11,261 nucleotides of DNA, from the NCBI GenBank assembly GCA_002409675.1, contig DHOB01000043.1, forward strand, positions 2,094 to 13,354, in the 5' to 3' direction. The DNA comes from Ruminococcaceae bacterium UBA5401 (GTDB lineage Bacteria; Bacillota; Clostridia; Oscillospirales; Acutalibacteraceae). This document shows positions 1 to 6,269 of the stretch, in pieces. A program made the translations under genes and the position numbers. The notes below the pieces were generated by a model that was not told where the DNA came from, made no database searches, and was given only the letters and a program-made list of their open reading frames with translations. How positions within the stretch are numbered: position 1 is the first letter of the stretch; every line of letters starts with the position of its first letter.

Positions 1-693
1 AAGTGGGACGACGCCGGCAGCGAGGCGAAGCGCCCGGCAAGCATTGCCGTGTCGCTTCTCAAAGACGGCGCGGAATACGCTTCGCAGACCCTGAGCGACG
101 CGAACGGCTGGCAGTGCGAGTGGACCGGCCTGAGCTCCGGCAGCGCCTGGACGGTCAGCGAGAGCAGCCTGCCAGACGGCTACTTCAGCACGATTGATTC
201 CGTGACCGGCGGCGGCACCTGCACCTATACCATCACGAACATCTATGAGGAAGTTCCGCTGGCCGGCTCGCTGTTCGTCTCCAAAAAATGGAACGACAAA
301 GGCCACGAAACAGAGCGCCCGTCGTCTGTGAGAGCCGGGCTTTACTGCGACGGCAGGCTGCAGGAAACCGTGGTGCTGGACGGCGGGAACGACTGGAGCC
401 ATTCGTGGCTCGGCCTCGACGTGAACAGGACGTGGACGGTTTCTGAAATCGACGCTTCCGGGAACTACAAATCCGCCGTGGAGCAGAACGGCAGCGGGTT
501 TACCATTACGAACACATACGGCGCGGAAGGGGAACCGGGCGGCCCAGAAGAAGAGATACCCGACGAAGACGTTCCGCTCGCCAAAGCTCCGCAGACCGGC
601 CTTGTGCAGTGGCCGATTCCGGTCCTGCTGACCGCGGGCGCGGTGCTGATTGTGTGCGGCGTCGTTTTCAGGCGGAAAGAAAAGCATGGATAA
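1..693 (+). CDS. Cna-B repeat surface/pilin-like protein with LPXTG-like anchor, C-terminal part
   Basis: The frame is open from base 1, so the gene begins upstream; 230 residues are visible. They hold two Cna-B-type beta-sandwich repeats (about 1-82 and 88-173). Each shows the candidate isopeptide triad of this fold: a Lys at the start (K1; K95 or K96 before WND), a Glu in WTVSE (E54; E149) and an Asn in ITN (N80; N171). An acidic, proline-containing linker (about 178-192) leads to a sorting signal: APQTG (196-200), a hydrophobic stretch of about 23 residues and the basic tail RRKEKHG. This is the layout of a wall-anchored adhesin or pilin stalk in Gram-positive bacteria. The motif has Ala where LPXTG has Leu. 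The sortase gene overlaps its end by 8 nt, so the pair is probably enzyme and substrate. Ligand and total length cannot be judged from this fragment. Confidence 0.9.
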   Translation, partial: KWDDAGSEAKRPASIAVSLLKDGAEYASQTLSDANGWQCEWTGLSSGSAWTVSESSLPDGYFSTIDSVTGGGTCTYTITNIYEEVPLAGSLFVSKKWNDKGHETERPSSVRAGLYCDGRLQETVVLDGGNDWSHSWLGLDVNRTWTVSEIDASGNYKSAVEQNGSGFTITNTYGAEGEPGGPEEEIPDEDVPLAKAPQTGLVQWPIPVLLTAGAVLIVCGVVFRRKEKHG

Positions 694-1303
694 ACGCTCT
701 GAAAAAACAAAGCTGCTCGTCATACTGGGCTGCTGCTGCATCCTTGCGGCGGCGGCTCTCTACGCGCACAACATCTGGGTTTCCGCGCGGGCGGCCCGGC
801 AGTCCGACGAGCTGCTTTCGCTGATGAAAAATTCCGCGAGCGCGGCGGCCGGGGAGACGGAGCGCAGGGACCCGGCCCTCGACGCTTCGGGCGCGTCGTC
901 GGGGGAAGGGAACGCCGACGCTTTGGGCGTGGGCGGCTACGACGTGATCGGCACGCTCGAAGCCGACGCGATCCGAATCAAACTTCCCGTGATTTCGGAG
1001 TGGAGCTACAAAAATCTCCGCGCCGCGCCCTGCCGCTACACCGGCGCGCCGGACACGCAGATGGTCCTTCTGGCCCATAATTACGAAGGGCATTTCGGCC
1101 GGCTGAAAGAGCTGAAAAAGGGCGACACCGTCACCTTTACCGACGTGAAGCGCAGGCTGTTCCGATACAGGGTCATCCGCACGGAAACAATCGACGGAAA
1201 CAATATGAACGGAATCCTTTCCGGAAAAGACTGGAACCTCACTCTGTTTACCTGCACGTACAGCGGCGCAAAACGCGTGGTCGTCCGCTGCTGCAGATTC
1301 TGA
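686..1303 (+). CDS. Sortase (transpeptidase), class not assigned
   Basis: A 205-residue sortase with an N-terminal signal anchor (about 9-27), a low-complexity Ala/Ser/Gly/Glu linker (about 48-82) and a catalytic beta-barrel from about 85. Visible active-site residues are His131 in AHNYEGHFG, Cys190 in LTLFTCT and probably Arg197 in AKRVVVRC. There is no C-terminal membrane helix, which argues against typical pilin-polymerising class C; it resembles the clostridial B/D/E-like sortases. The enzyme would cleave an LPXTG-like signal between Thr and Gly and transfer the protein to the cell wall. The ATG at 686 is chosen because it overlaps the preceding stop (ATGGATAA), follows a GGCGGAAAG ribosome site and precedes the membrane anchor directly. 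Translational coupling to the upstream gene is likely. Its natural substrate is presumably that neighbour, with its APQTG signal; this is inference. Confidence 0.93.
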   Translation: MDKRSEKTKLLVILGCCCILAAAALYAHNIWVSARAARQSDELLSLMKNSASAAAGETERRDPALDASGASSGEGNADALGVGGYDVIGTLEADAIRIKLPVISEWSYKNLRAAPCRYTGAPDTQMVLLAHNYEGHFGRLKELKKGDTVTFTDVKRRLFRYRVIRTETIDGNNMNGILSGKDWNLTLFTCTYSGAKRVVVRCCRF

Positions 1304-1363
1304 CCGCGCAGTGGTTTCGCAGGACCCGCGAGTCCGCTCTGCACATCTGAATTCTCCTTTTGA

Positions 1364-1406
1364 AAAGCACCCGGCAGTCAAACCGCCGGGTGCTTTCTTT
1401 ATATTT
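1364..1406. terminator. Strong intrinsic terminator, probably bidirectional
   Basis: Twelve perfectly complementary bases, AAAGCACCCGGC (1364-1375) and GCCGGGTGCTTT (1385-1396), flank a 9-nt loop and are followed by TTTCTTTATATTT. On the minus strand the same stem is followed by TTTT. It lies between the sortase gene and the oppositely oriented ABC remnant, so it probably ends transcription from both sides. The rest of the convergent gap (1304-1363 and 1407-1454) shows nothing recognisable. Confidence 0.9.
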
Positions 1407-1454
1407 ATAGGGTCCTATGTGGTGAAAAACTCTCGTTCCCCGGGAGGAGACTGT

Positions 1455-1919
1455 TTAGGCCCGTGACGCCCTTTGCCCGGCCCGCCTTCTGCCGAGGGAA
1501 AGCAACAGCATCGCCGCCGTCAGCAGAATCATAACGCCCATGCGCAGCAGGGAAGAAGCGGAAAACCGGTCCGCGATGAAAAGCGAGGGGGCGTTCAGCG
1601 CGAGAAAGCACAGAACCAGCAGCAGAATCTCGAAGGGCCGGTTCGACCCCGTATATTCCCCGAAAAAGAGCGCCATGGACGGGACAAAGACGGCAAAAAT
1701 CAAAGCGGAGAAGAATCCGGCACCATCCGCAAGGCAGAGGAGACGGACGAGCGCCGGGAGCGCGGCGGCGAGCGCTTTCGGCGCGCCGTGGAAAAGCACC
1801 CTGCCCTTTTTCAAAACGACGAGGTCGGACGCGACCGCCTCCACGTCGGAAACGATATGGGTGGAAATCAGGACAATATTTTGCCGAAATCGCGTCAAAG
1901 ACGCCGCGCGCGGTGCCGC
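1455..1919 (-). pseudogene. Chimeric ABC transporter remnant (ATPase tail joined to permease tail)
   Basis: The minus-strand frame opens after a TAA at 1920-1922 and closes with TAA at 1455-1457. Its first 45 or so residues match the end of an ABC-2 type ATPase: the H-loop region VLISTHIVSDVE, then LVVLKKGRVLFHGAP. Walker A, signature and Walker B motifs are absent. The rest is hydrophobic, with about three membrane segments containing FVPSMALFFGEYTGS and a basic C-terminus, as at the end of an ABC-2 permease. No ribosome site or good start precedes it; the first possible start is a TTG at 1898. The simplest reading is a deletion that removed the ATPase front and the ATPase-permease junction, joining two gene ends in frame. 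It lies directly downstream of the XRE membrane gene in the same direction, so the two may once have formed an export or resistance operon. A functional small fusion protein is unlikely but not excluded. Confidence 0.7.
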
Positions 1920-1927
1920 TTATCGGT

Positions 1928-2971
1928 TTATTCCGCCCTTGTTTCGGAACGGTCCCTGGCGGAAGCCCAAATCCCCCCGCAGGCGAACAGCAGGGCCATG
2001 GCGAAGCAGACTATCGCAATCACGGCGGTCACATTGCCATTCAAATAACGGAAGTCGTTCCAATTTCCCAGATTGACCGCCGGCCATGCGAACGGCACGC
2101 GGTCGGTGATGGCGGCCGACATCCCGTTGACCGCCAGAATGTAAAGTCCGACTGCGGCGAGACAGATGGAGGCCCGGACCTGCGCGCTGGTTTTCAGGTA
2201 CCGGATTACAAGAAGAAAAGTCCACGGCAGCGTCAGAAGATAAAGCGTGAGGACCCCGTCGGGATAAAAAAAACGGGAGAATTCGTTCCGGTACGCGCAG
2301 ACCATCAACTCCAGCAGAAACAGCAGCAGCGTATCCGCTGCCAGGGAAAGAAGGGCCTTATGCCCGCAGAGCGCCTTCGGCAGCACGATGTCCCGCAGCA
2401 CGAACGGAGCGAAGACCACGGAAAAAGCGAATGCCAGCGACGCGAGCGATACGAAAAACCAGCGCCCGGAAGCGTAAAGACAGCACACCAGGAGCAGCAG
2501 GTTCAGCGAGAGAAAGAACGCGCCGAGCGTGATGAGGCCCTTCTTTTTATGTACGAGCAGCGGCAGGGAAGTCAGCGAAAACGCCAGGATGCAGGACGCG
2601 GCGACGATGAAAAACCACGTCAGGGCATGCGAGACGGCAAGATTGCAGATTAGGCATACCGCCAGCGCGGTACCGTAAATCACGTTGAACGTCCACAGCC
2701 AGCCGCGCTGCAGGCGGCGGTACTTCTCCGCCTGCAACTCCACCTGCCGCTGGTGCACGTCGTCGCTTGCCGTAATCAGCTCGTGCTCGCTGATTTTGAG
2801 TGCGGAGCAGATAGCCGTAACCAATGTGATGTCCGGATAAGAGATCCCGCGTTCCCATTTTGAGACGGCCGATTCCGTCACATAAAGCTGCTGAGCGAGC
2901 TGCGCCTGCGTCAGCCCTTTCGCTCTCCGCTTGTCGGCAATAAATTTTCCGAAAGCAGCTTTTTCTTCCAT
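1928..2971 (-). CDS. XRE-family DNA-binding protein fused to a multi-pass membrane domain
   Basis: 347 residues. The N-terminus (about 8-63) is a Cro/C1-type helix-turn-helix: ADKRRAKGLTQAQLAQQL, then VTESAVSKWERGISYPD, the usual scaffold and recognition-helix pattern. A short polar linker (about 66-90) leads to roughly eight hydrophobic segments (about 92-110, 117-140, 146-166, 170-192, 205-226, 238-257, 267-287, 312-336). It therefore looks like a membrane-bound one-component regulator. Its signal is unknown and I recognise no ligand motif in the membrane part. The ATG at 2971 has GGAGG seven bases upstream and a promoter at 3009-3037. Downstream in the same direction is the ABC remnant; related regulators often control adjacent transporters, so its target may have been lost here. 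The last codons lie within 10 nt of where the remnant frame begins, so its own C-terminus could also have been altered. Confidence 0.85.
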   Translation of the reverse strand: MEEKAAFGKFIADKRRAKGLTQAQLAQQLYVTESAVSKWERGISYPDITLVTAICSALKISEHELITASDDVHQRQVELQAEKYRRLQRGWLWTFNVIYGTALAVCLICNLAVSHALTWFFIVAASCILAFSLTSLPLLVHKKKGLITLGAFFLSLNLLLLVCCLYASGRWFFVSLASLAFAFSVVFAPFVLRDIVLPKALCGHKALLSLAADTLLLFLLELMVCAYRNEFSRFFYPDGVLTLYLLTLPWTFLLVIRYLKTSAQVRASICLAAVGLYILAVNGMSAAITDRVPFAWPAVNLGNWNDFRYLNGNVTAVIAIVCFAMALLFACGGIWASARDRSETRAE

Positions 2972-3008
2972 CGCGATGCCTCCGTTTCAGTTTCTGTCGT
3001 CGTATCCC

Positions 3009-3037
3009 GTTATAAACAGTCCGGCCCGATAAGTCAA
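3009..3037 (-). promoter_or_regulatory. Sigma-A type promoter of the XRE membrane gene
   Basis: On the minus strand, TTGACT (3037-3032), a 17-nt spacer and TATAAC (3014-3009). It sits about 40 bases upstream of the start codon at 2971. No clear operator repeat is visible around it. Confidence 0.75.
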
Positions 3038-3123
3038 TCAAAACGGGGCCCTGGGGCACTCGACCGTTAAGCCACCCGGCGATTTTCCGGCTTTTCGGCC
3101 GGCAACGCGCTCACACGGCTTTG

Positions 3124-3951
3124 TCAGCGCGTCAGCGTAAGGACCACCAGCTCAGGCCGGTTGTTGATTCGGAGAGGCGCAAGACTGTTGCCCAGCCCCC
3201 GGCTGACCACCATTTTCGTCCGGCCCTTTTGATGTACGCCCGCGGTATATTTCGGGAAAAAGCCCTGGTTTGGCGCAAATAGCCCGCCGATGAAGGGCAG
3301 GCGTATCTGCCCGCCGTGCGCGTGGCCGCACAGTGCCAGGTCTGTGCCGTTGGCTGCGTAGACATCGAGCTGCTCCGGCCTGTGGGAAAGCAGAACGGTA
3401 TAGGCGTTTCCCGCGCTCCGCATCGCTTTCAGCCGTGCGTCGAGCAGAGCGGCGTTTTCCGCATTTGTGCCGTGCGGCTTGGAAAATGCGGGGTCTTCCA
3501 GACCGAGCAGCCGGATGCAGCTTCCGCCGCGTGAAATCGTCGCGCCCGTGTTTTTAAAAATCGAGACGCCGGCTTCCCCAATTTTTTTCTTAAAAAGCGC
3601 ATACCGGCCGAGCCGCGCCTCGTGGTTGCCCGTCACATAGTAAACCGGGGCGATCCGGACGGCACCGCGGACGAACTCCATCGCTTCCTCCAGATTTGTA
3701 TGGCGCGAATCGATTAAATCGCCGGTCACGGCAATCAAATCCGGCGACGCGTCTCTGACGGCTTTGAGCAGCCTGTTCTGGTGCTTCCCGAATTTCGCGT
3801 TGTGGAGGTCGGATATCTGGACAATCCGGAAGCCGCTGAAGGACGCCGGGATTTTTTTGTCGGCGATGCCGACCTGCGTCGTCCGGATGGAGGTATTCCC
3901 CCAATAAAGCCAGAGAAAAAAGGCAGACAATAGAAGAATCCATAAAACCAT
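3124..3951 (-). CDS. Membrane-anchored metallophosphoesterase (YkuE/YaeI-like)
   Basis: 275 residues. One hydrophobic segment (about 2-17) acts as a signal anchor, placing the catalytic domain outside the membrane. All calcineurin-like metal-site motifs are present: ISDLHNAKFG (Asp48, His50), VTGDLIDS (Asp78), YVTGNHEA (Asn109, His110), LLSHRPE (His190) and LCGHAHGGQ (His210, His212). The dinuclear metal centre should be intact. Family members hydrolyse phosphomono- or diesters, some acting on lipid pyrophosphates; the substrate here cannot be told. The ATG at 3951 is chosen because AGGAGG lies six bases upstream and the anchor follows at once. The frame is open to a GTG at 4029, but that extension would be translated hairpin DNA and has no ribosome site. 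I see no promoter of its own; it may be expressed by readthrough past the hairpin at 3985-4034. The 72 bases after its stop hold only a short CCGGC/GCCGG stem without a T-run. Confidence 0.92.
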   Translation of the reverse strand: MVLWILLLSAFFLWLYWGNTSIRTTQVGIADKKIPASFSGFRIVQISDLHNAKFGKHQNRLLKAVRDASPDLIAVTGDLIDSRHTNLEEAMEFVRGAVRIAPVYYVTGNHEARLGRYALFKKKIGEAGVSIFKNTGATISRGGSCIRLLGLEDPAFSKPHGTNAENAALLDARLKAMRSAGNAYTVLLSHRPEQLDVYAANGTDLALCGHAHGGQIRLPFIGGLFAPNQGFFPKYTAGVHQKGRTKMVVSRGLGNSLAPLRINNRPELVVLTLTR

Positions 3952-3984
3952 GGCGCGCCTCCTGCGGTCGGCTTTGTGAAAAGA

Positions 3985-4034
3985 GACGAGTGCGCCGCAG
4001 GATTTTCTCAGGAAAGTCCTGCGGCGCACTCGTC
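3985..4034 (-). terminator. Very long hairpin at the end of the lysine operon
   Basis: Eighteen perfectly complementary bases, GACGAGTGCGCCGCAGGA (3985-4002) and its reverse complement (4017-4034), continue inward through TTTTC/GAAAG (one G-T pair) to a 4-nt loop, about 23 paired bases in all. On the minus strand it starts 24 bases after the ACT gene stop and is followed by TCTTTTC, a modest U-tract, so termination of the asd operon is the likely role. On the plus strand no T-run follows. The stem is longer than most intrinsic terminators; partial readthrough into the metallophosphoesterase gene, or a transcript-stabilising or processing role, is possible. Confidence 0.7.
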
Positions 4035-4058
4035 ATGAATTTGTGGTATAAGGCGAAT

Positions 4059-4517
4059 TCAGCGGCTGCCGAATCTGGATTCGATGGTTTTCAGGGTCTC
4101 CGGAAAATCCGCCGACGTGACCAGCAGAGAAATGTCCACTTCCGACGTCGTGATGATGCGGATGTCCGCTCCGGCGGAAGCCGCGGCGGCAAAAACCTGG
4201 GCGGCGACGCCGGGGCTGTTCCTCATCCCGTCGTCATAGACGGAAATTTTGCAGTTCCCACTGTTGACGACGGCTTTTACCTGAACGGTGTCGCGCAGCT
4301 TGGATGTAAAGCTGAGTATCTTGTCAAGGTCGTTGTCGGAAATCGTAAACGATACCGAAGTGAAAGCGCCGTGGGCCGGGGCGAGGCAGATCATGTCCAC
4401 ATCCACGCCCAGCGCCCCGATCTTTTCAAACACCTTTGCGGTAAAATCAAGCTGCGACGGGCAGTTTTGCAGAGTTACCAGGGTGATATCTGAGGTTGTC
4501 GTAATCTTTGGCGACAT
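4059..4517 (-). CDS. Free-standing tandem ACT-domain protein, aspartokinase regulatory-domain-like
   Basis: 152 residues made almost entirely of two ACT domains. The first (about 10-75) contains ITLVTLQNCP and GALGVDVDMI. The second (about 88-150) contains DDGMRNSPGVAAQVF and the hallmark ITTSEVDISLLV. Both patterns are those of the C-terminal regulatory half of aspartokinases, where lysine or threonine binds at the ACT interface. No kinase domain is present, so it cannot phosphorylate aspartate. It is the last gene of asd-dapA-dapB, suggesting it senses lysine or threonine and perhaps acts on a separate kinase, like the beta subunit made from an internal start in Bacillus lysC. That role is inference. 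The AGGAGG at 4531-4536 overlaps the dapB stop codon, implying translational coupling. The ATG at 4517 (13 bases away) gives the best N-terminus; GTG at 4520 and TTG at 4526 are alternatives. Confidence 0.82.
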   Translation of the reverse strand: MSPKITTTSDITLVTLQNCPSQLDFTAKVFEKIGALGVDVDMICLAPAHGAFTSVSFTISDNDLDKILSFTSKLRDTVQVKAVVNSGNCKISVYDDGMRNSPGVAAQVFAAAASAGADIRIITTSEVDISLLVTSADFPETLKTIESRFGSR

Positions 4518-4534
4518 CACTTTCAAAGCGCCTC

Positions 4535-5296
4535 CTATCCTTTGCTGTTCAACAGGTCCGGCATTCCGTAAAGTCCTGCAGCTTTACCCTGAAGGAAAAT
4601 CGCGGCCTGCAGCGCGCCGAGGGCGAAAATCTCCTTCGATTCGGCGGAATGAGAAAGGGTCAGCACCTCGTGGGGTCCGGCAAAAATGACTTTGTGCTCC
4701 CCGACGATGGTGCCCCCGCGAATCGAATGAATCCCGATTTCATTTTTCTCCCGTTTTTTCCGGCGGGAGTGCCGGTCGTAGACATACTGCATATCGTGCG
4801 GCAGAACGGAAGAGATGCTGTCCGCAATCATCAGGGCGGTGCCGCTTGGGGCGTCGATCTTCTGGTTATGGTGTTCTTCGACAATTTCGATGTCGAAGCG
4901 GTCCCCCAGCACCCGGGCGGCTTTTTTGGCAAGTTCAATCAGCAGGCTAATGCCGAGGGACATATTGCCGGAATAGAATACGGGGATTTTTCGGGAAGCC
5001 CTTTTCAGGGCCTCCGTCTGTTCGTTACTGTATCCCGTCGTGCAGAGGACGAGGGGCGTCTTCGTGCTCTCCCCGAAGTTCAGCAGCGGGCCGAGCAGGG
5101 AGGGGTTTGAAAAATCAACGAGGACGTCGGCTCCGGCGTCCACTTTTTCGGGGGCCTCGAACACGGGGAACGGAAGCTCCGTTCCCTTCCGGACGTCGAT
5201 GCCGGCCACGATTTTACAGTCCTGCCGCCCTTCGGCGCAGGCGGCGACGGTCCGGCCCATCCTTCCGCCGCATCCGCTGAGTATGATTCTCGTCAT
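4535..5296 (-). CDS. dapB: 4-hydroxy-tetrahydrodipicolinate reductase
   Basis: 253 residues, close to the usual length of cytosolic DapB. It reduces the DapA product to tetrahydrodipicolinate with NAD(P)H, the second committed step to diaminopimelate and lysine. The N-terminal nucleotide-binding fold starts with ILSGCGGRMGRTV (glycine-rich loop about 8-14) and includes VLVDFSNP (58-65) and LCTTGYS (84-90). The catalytic and substrate segment is EEHHNQKIDAPSGTAL (140-155), with His142 and Lys146 matching E. coli His159 and Lys163. NMSLGISLL (111-119) and IRGGTIVGEHKV (192-203) are also typical. The ATG at 5296 follows AAGGAAG by 10 bases and lies 27 bases after the dapA stop. Its stop codon lies inside the ribosome site of the ACT gene. 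Confidence 0.97.
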   Translation of the reverse strand: MTRIILSGCGGRMGRTVAACAEGRQDCKIVAGIDVRKGTELPFPVFEAPEKVDAGADVLVDFSNPSLLGPLLNFGESTKTPLVLCTTGYSNEQTEALKRASRKIPVFYSGNMSLGISLLIELAKKAARVLGDRFDIEIVEEHHNQKIDAPSGTALMIADSISSVLPHDMQYVYDRHSRRKKREKNEIGIHSIRGGTIVGEHKVIFAGPHEVLTLSHSAESKEIFALGALQAAIFLQGKAAGLYGMPDLLNSKG

Positions 5297-5323
5297 GATT
5301 TTGAAACTTCCTTTGATTTTAGT

Positions 5324-6217
5324 TCAGCCGGCCAGCAGCCCGTGACCCTGCAGAACAGCCCGCAGCTTCTGCGTGTTTTCCGCGTTCAGCTCCGTGAGGG
5401 GGAGCCGGCATCCGCCGCAGTCGAACCCGATCATTTTCAGTGCCGCCTTGACGGGGATGGGGTTGACGTCCAGAAACAGGGCGTTCATCACATCCAGGTA
5501 TTTCAGGAAGACGGCGCGGCTGCGGCTGAAATTTCCCTGAAAATAATTTCGGCAGATTTCGTCCATTTCCTTCGGGATCACGTTGGCGCTGGTCGAGACG
5601 ACCCCTTTCCCTCCCAGGGACAGAATCGGGAGGGTCAGGCTGTCCTCGCCGGAATAGAGCGCCAGATCGTCCCCGCAGAGCGCGGCGGTCCTGGCGTTTT
5701 CCGCAAGGTTGCCGTTCGCCTCTTTGACGCCGACGATGTTGGGGTGTTCCGCCAGCCTCTTGTAGGTTTCGGGACGGATGTTGCAGCCGGTGCGCGAGGG
5801 GATGTTATAAAGGATCATCGGGAGCTTCACCCGGTCCGCGATATAGAAGAAATGGCGCACGAAGCCTTCCTGGGACGTTTTGTTGTAATAGGGGGTGATG
5901 GTCAGCAGCGCGTCCGCGCCGGCGTCCTCCACCGCCTTGGAAAGCTCCACCGCGCTTTTGGTGTCGTTGCTGCCGGAGCTTGCGATGACGGGCACCCGGC
6001 CCCCGGCTTTTTTGACGATGCACCGGACAATCTTGCAGTGCTCCTCCACGCTCAGAACGGGGGATTCGCCGGTCGTCGCACAGGCCACGATGCCCTCGCT
6101 CCCGTTCTGAATCTGAAAATCGACCAGTCTCTCCAGCATGTCGTAGTCGATGGAACCGTCTTCTTTCATCGGCGTCACAAGCGCCACGGCGGAACCAGTA
6201 AAAACCGTTTTCTTCAT
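5324..6217 (-). CDS. dapA: 4-hydroxy-tetrahydrodipicolinate synthase
   Basis: 297 residues forming a complete Schiff-base (beta/alpha)8 barrel. It condenses pyruvate with aspartate semialdehyde, the committed step to diaminopimelate and lysine. Lys165 in GVKEA is the pyruvate-binding lysine (E. coli Lys161). Tyr137 in YNIPSRTG, Thr48 and Thr49 in CATTGES, Tyr111 in TPYYNK and Arg142 correspond to the E. coli catalytic and substrate residues at a constant offset of four. At the lysine feedback site, His60, Asn84 and Tyr110 match E. coli, while the positions of His53 and Glu84 hold Val57 and Ser88; feedback control may therefore be weak or altered (inference). The ATG at 6217 has AGGAGG seven bases upstream. 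It sits 52 bases after asd and is transcribed with it. Confidence 0.97.
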   Translation of the reverse strand: MKKTVFTGSAVALVTPMKEDGSIDYDMLERLVDFQIQNGSEGIVACATTGESPVLSVEEHCKIVRCIVKKAGGRVPVIASSGSNDTKSAVELSKAVEDAGADALLTITPYYNKTSQEGFVRHFFYIADRVKLPMILYNIPSRTGCNIRPETYKRLAEHPNIVGVKEANGNLAENARTAALCGDDLALYSGEDSLTLPILSLGGKGVVSTSANVIPKEMDEICRNYFQGNFSRSRAVFLKYLDVMNALFLDVNPIPVKAALKMIGFDCGGCRLPLTELNAENTQKLRAVLQGHGLLAG

Positions 6218-6269
6218 TTTCAGGCCTCCTGAAAATTATGGACGGGCGAAAATACTTGCCGGCGGGCGT

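Noticed and set aside
668..1381. Long minus-strand ORF opposite the sortase gene
   Set aside because: It is antisense to a well-supported sortase with intact catalytic residues and has arginine/alanine-rich composition typical of GC-rich shadow frames.
1913..2653. Plus-strand ORF opposite the XRE membrane gene
   Set aside because: Low-complexity Arg/Gln/Glu-rich shadow with no motif; the minus-strand gene has a promoter, ribosome site and clear helix-turn-helix.
3052..3123. Terminator after the metallophosphoesterase gene
   Set aside because: A CCGGC/GCCGG stem is present on the minus strand but no T-run follows, so support is too weak to annotate.
3952..4029. N-terminal extension of the metallophosphoesterase to the GTG at 4029
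   Set aside because: The added residues are translated hairpin DNA, no ribosome site precedes the GTG, and ATG 3951 has AGGAGG at ideal spacing right before the membrane anchor.
5342..6232. Long plus-strand ORF opposite dapA
   Set aside because: Antisense shadow of an intact dapA, with no recognisable motifs.
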